64,000 nucleotides of DNA from Chimaeribacter arupi (GTDB lineage Bacteria; Pseudomonadota; Gammaproteobacteria; Enterobacterales; Enterobacteriaceae), in assembly GCF_002858805.1 (NCBI RefSeq), contig NZ_PJZI01000016.1, forward strand, positions 34,551-98,550, in the 5' to 3' direction. How positions within the stretch are numbered: the first letter of the stretch is position 1; the number at the start of each line of letters is the position of its first letter. A program made the position numbers and the translations under genes. The notes beneath the pieces were generated by a model. It made no database searches and was not told the DNA's origin. It saw nothing but the letters and a program-made list of their open reading frames with translations. Of the stretch, positions 62,345 to 64,000 are shown in pieces.

Positions 62345-62734
62345 ATGGCAGATAAGAATCTTCGCTTCCTGGTGGTGGACGACTTCTCCACGATGCGCCG
62401 CATCGTCAGAAACTTGCTGAAAGAGCTGGGCTTTAACAACGTGGAAGAGGCCGAAGACGGCGCAGACGCCCTGAACAAACTGCGCAGCGCGCCGTTTGAT
62501 TTCGTGGTGTCTGACTGGAACATGCCGAACATGGACGGCCTGCAACTGTTGCAGACCATCCGCGCTGACGCAGCGCTCGCGGCGATGCCGGTGCTGATGG
62601 TCACGGCGGAAGCCAAGAAAGAGAACATCATCGCTGCCGCTCAGGCCGGTGCAAGCGGTTATGTCGTCAAGCCGTTTACTGCGGCAACCCTCGAAGAAAA
62701 GCTGAATAAGATCTTCGAAAAACTCGGGATGTAA
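62345..62734 (+). CDS. cheY: Chemotaxis response regulator CheY
   Basis: A 129-residue single-domain receiver: acidic pair D12-D13, phospho-acceptor D57 in [13 protein letters not shown], conserved Thr in [12 protein letters not shown] and Lys in [15 protein letters not shown]. Phospho-CheY binds FliM and switches the motor to clockwise rotation. A TTAGGAG site precedes ATG 62345. Confidence 0.99.
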   Translation: MADKNLRFLVVDDFSTMRRIVRNLLKELGFNNVEEAEDGADALNKLRSAPFDFVVSDWNMPNMDGLQLLQTIRADAALAAMPVLMVTAEAKKENIIAAAQAGASGYVVKPFTAATLEEKLNKIFEKLGM

Positions 62735-62744
62735 GGAGAAGGGT

Positions 62745-63389
62745 ATGGCACAACAACACACGCCCGCGTTTGAAGCCGCCTCCGCCGGCGATATTATTTC
62801 GCGCATCGGGCAACTGACGCGTATGCTGCGTGACAGCATGCGGGAACTGGGCCTGGATCAAGCGATTGCGCAGGCGGCGGAAGCCATCCCAGACGCCCGC
62901 GACCGGCTGGACTATGTGGTCACCATGACCGCGCAGGCCGCTGAGCGCGCGCTGAGCAGCGTTGAAGCCGCGCAGCCGCGCCAGAATGAACTGGAAACCG
63001 GGGCGAAAGCGCTCTCCGGCCGTTGGGACGCCTGGTTTGAAAACCCGATTGAGCTGGCGGATGCGCGCGAGCTGGTGACCGACACCCGTCAGTACCTGAG
63101 CGCGGTGCCGGAACATACCGGGTTCACCAACGCCCAGCTGATGGAGATCATGATGGCGCAGGATTTCCAGGACCTGACCGGTCAGGTGATCAAGCGCATG
63201 ATGCATGTGGTACAAGAGATTGAAACGCAGTTGCTGATGGTACTGATGGAGAACATTCCCGATCAGGCCGCCAAGCCGAAGCGTGAAAATGACAGCCTGC
63301 TCAACGGGCCGCAGCTCGATGCAAATGGTGTGGGTGTTGTTGCCAGCCAGGCACAGGTTGACGATCTGCTCGACAGTCTGGGCTTCTGA
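62745..63389 (+). CDS. cheZ: Chemotaxis phosphatase CheZ
   Basis: A 214-residue helical protein with the catalytic [13 protein letters not shown] segment (Gln inserts into the CheY active site) and the C-terminal CheY-binding peptide [12 protein letters not shown]. It dephosphorylates CheY. AAGGAG precedes ATG 62745. It ends the operon; flhB is the expected next gene but does not begin within the window. Confidence 0.98.
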   Translation: MAQQHTPAFEAASAGDIISRIGQLTRMLRDSMRELGLDQAIAQAAEAIPDARDRLDYVVTMTAQAAERALSSVEAAQPRQNELETGAKALSGRWDAWFENPIELADARELVTDTRQYLSAVPEHTGFTNAQLMEIMMAQDFQDLTGQVIKRMMHVVQEIETQLLMVLMENIPDQAAKPKRENDSLLNGPQLDANGVGVVASQAQVDDLLDSLGF

Positions 63390-63400
63390 TTCAGTGACTG

Positions 63401-63430
63401 AAATCCCTCCACGGAGACGTGGGGGGATTT
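63401..63430 (+). terminator. Intrinsic terminator after cheZ
   Basis: AAATCCCTCCACG (63401-63413) pairs with CGTGGGGGGATTT (63418-63430, one G-U) around GAGA, followed by a long T-run. It closes the receptor-cheRBYZ operon. Confidence 0.93.
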
Positions 63431-63486
63431 TTTTTTGCCTGGCGGCAGGCCTGGCAGGGGGGCGGCTGCTGTTGCCGCTACCAGGT

Positions 63487-63567
63487 GTGATGTGGCTTGT
63501 TTCGGTTGGTTATGTGCGGTGGCATGTTTCGGTTGATTATGTGTGGTAGCTTGTTTCGGTTGCTCAG
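63487..63567. repeat. Three tandem copies of a 27-bp repeat
   Basis: Units at 63487-63513, 63514-63540 and 63541-63567 share GTG, GGTGGC (variable) and TTGTTTCGGTTG cores, with a few substitutions. The third unit diverges at its end. The array lies between cheZ and the expected flhB, outside any supported gene. Because the unit is a multiple of three, short open frames on both strands look repetitive; I treat them as by-products. Confidence 0.85.
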
Positions 63568-64000
63568 GTGTCTTTGTCTACCTGGCTTTCCGAACCTCAA
63601 CCGAGCAGGGCCTGCCGGCGCGCCGGCCCTGCACCCGCGCGCTGTCGGTGATCCGGCTGAATCATTGCACGCTCCCGCGTGTCCCCTCATTTCGCCTCCG
63701 GGCTTCCGGGCCGCCGCTAATGACAGTCCCTGTCATGGGCGGCTCTCGCGGGCATCCATGCCCGCTCGCCCGGCCCTGCGCCTCCACTCGGCAATGATTT
63801 TTACGCCCCCACCCCCTCTGCAAATCAATAGGTATGTGAGGAAATAGTAGGGGAGGATTTTTTTTGCGTTCGGTGTGTTTTTTCTCATTTTGAATTTTCA
63901 TGCGGCAATGCAATTTCACGCATTCCAAACCTTAAAAAGAACTTATCTACTCTTTCCTTACATAGCCGAGGATTTGCAGTCTGGTGGGGGCATTAAATTA
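63568..64000. other. Hairpin-dense non-coding stretch at the window end
   Basis: No gene is supported. Inverted repeats cluster here: GCAGGG/CCCTGC around a GCCGGC core (63605-63632); GCCGCC/GGCGGC (63710-63715, 63738-63743) enclosing ATGACAG/CTGTCAT (63720-63726, 63730-63736); and GCGGGCA/TGCCCGC (63748-63754, 63759-63765). After about 63800 the sequence is AT-rich with a T8 run at 63860-63867. A structured RNA, an intergenic repeat element or control DNA for flhB are all possible. Confidence 0.5.

Noticed and set aside
63487..63567. CRISPR array
   Set aside because: Copies abut directly without unique spacers, only three exist, and no cas genes are in the window.
63478..63690. 70-codon minus-strand frame with repeated HITNRN-like units (and a similar plus-strand frame)
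   Set aside because: The repetition comes from the 27-bp DNA repeat, whose length is a multiple of three, so every frame looks repetitive.

Overview
The window is a chromosomal segment of a motile Enterobacterales bacterium. Gene content, gene order and protein motifs are enterobacterial throughout: a wza-wzb-wzc capsule start, gnd, hisLGDCBHAFI, yeeZ, flhDC-motAB-cheAW and cheRBYZ. The polysaccharide genes look most like the colanic acid, amylovoran and stewartan families. I cannot fix the genus from sequence alone. A Serratia-, Gibbsiella-, Pantoea- or Erwinia-like organism would all fit.

Region 1 (1-22.7 kb, all + strand) is a Wzx/Wzy-dependent group 1/colanic-acid-type exopolysaccharide locus. 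It holds the export and phosphoregulation genes (3' end of wza, wzb, wzc), a GT2, an acetyltransferase, three GT4 enzymes, a Wzy-like polymerase, manC-manB for GDP-mannose, an AmsG/WbaP-type initiating sugar-1-phosphate transferase, and a galU-galF pair. It continues with a Tat-exported, phage-tailspike-like beta-helix protein, a WzxC-like flippase, a pyruvyl transferase, a last GT2 and galE. gmd/fcl (GDP-fucose) and ugd (UDP-glucuronate) are absent from the window, so the polymer is probably Glc/Gal/Man based with acetyl and pyruvyl decoration. Strong hairpins without U-tracts sit at several block boundaries. A second, separately promoted galU follows.

Region 2 (23.9-36.2 kb) is a separate ABC-transporter O-polysaccharide locus. 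dTDP-rhamnose genes are split into divergent rmlBA (-) and rmlCD (+). Next come wzm, a wzt with a carbohydrate-binding tail, one 1340-residue protein that joins methyltransferase, kinase-like, coiled-coil and two GT2 domains, and two rhamnosyltransferase-like GT2 genes. The fusion protein plus the Wzt tail suggest chain-end capping coupled to polymerisation and export.

Region 3 (36.4-46.3 kb) is conserved backbone: gnd, then the his operon on the minus strand with a complete attenuator (leader peptide with six consecutive His codons, terminator, promoter), then yeeZ.

Region 4 (46.3-64 kb) is the flagellar and chemotaxis master region. A 1.2-kb flhDC control region has a perfect CRP site, an RcsAB box and an attenuator-like leader hairpin. 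It also holds a near-consensus sigma-28 promoter far upstream of flhD. flhDC, motAB, cheA and cheW follow. A four-gene Ybg-type chaperone-usher fimbrial operon then separates cheW from a Tsr-type chemoreceptor, which has its own sigma-28 promoter and leads cheRBYZ. The window ends in a 600-bp non-coding stretch with a 27-bp tandem repeat and dense hairpins. The RcsAB box at flhDC ties the two halves together: the Rcs phosphorelay is known to activate capsule and repress motility.
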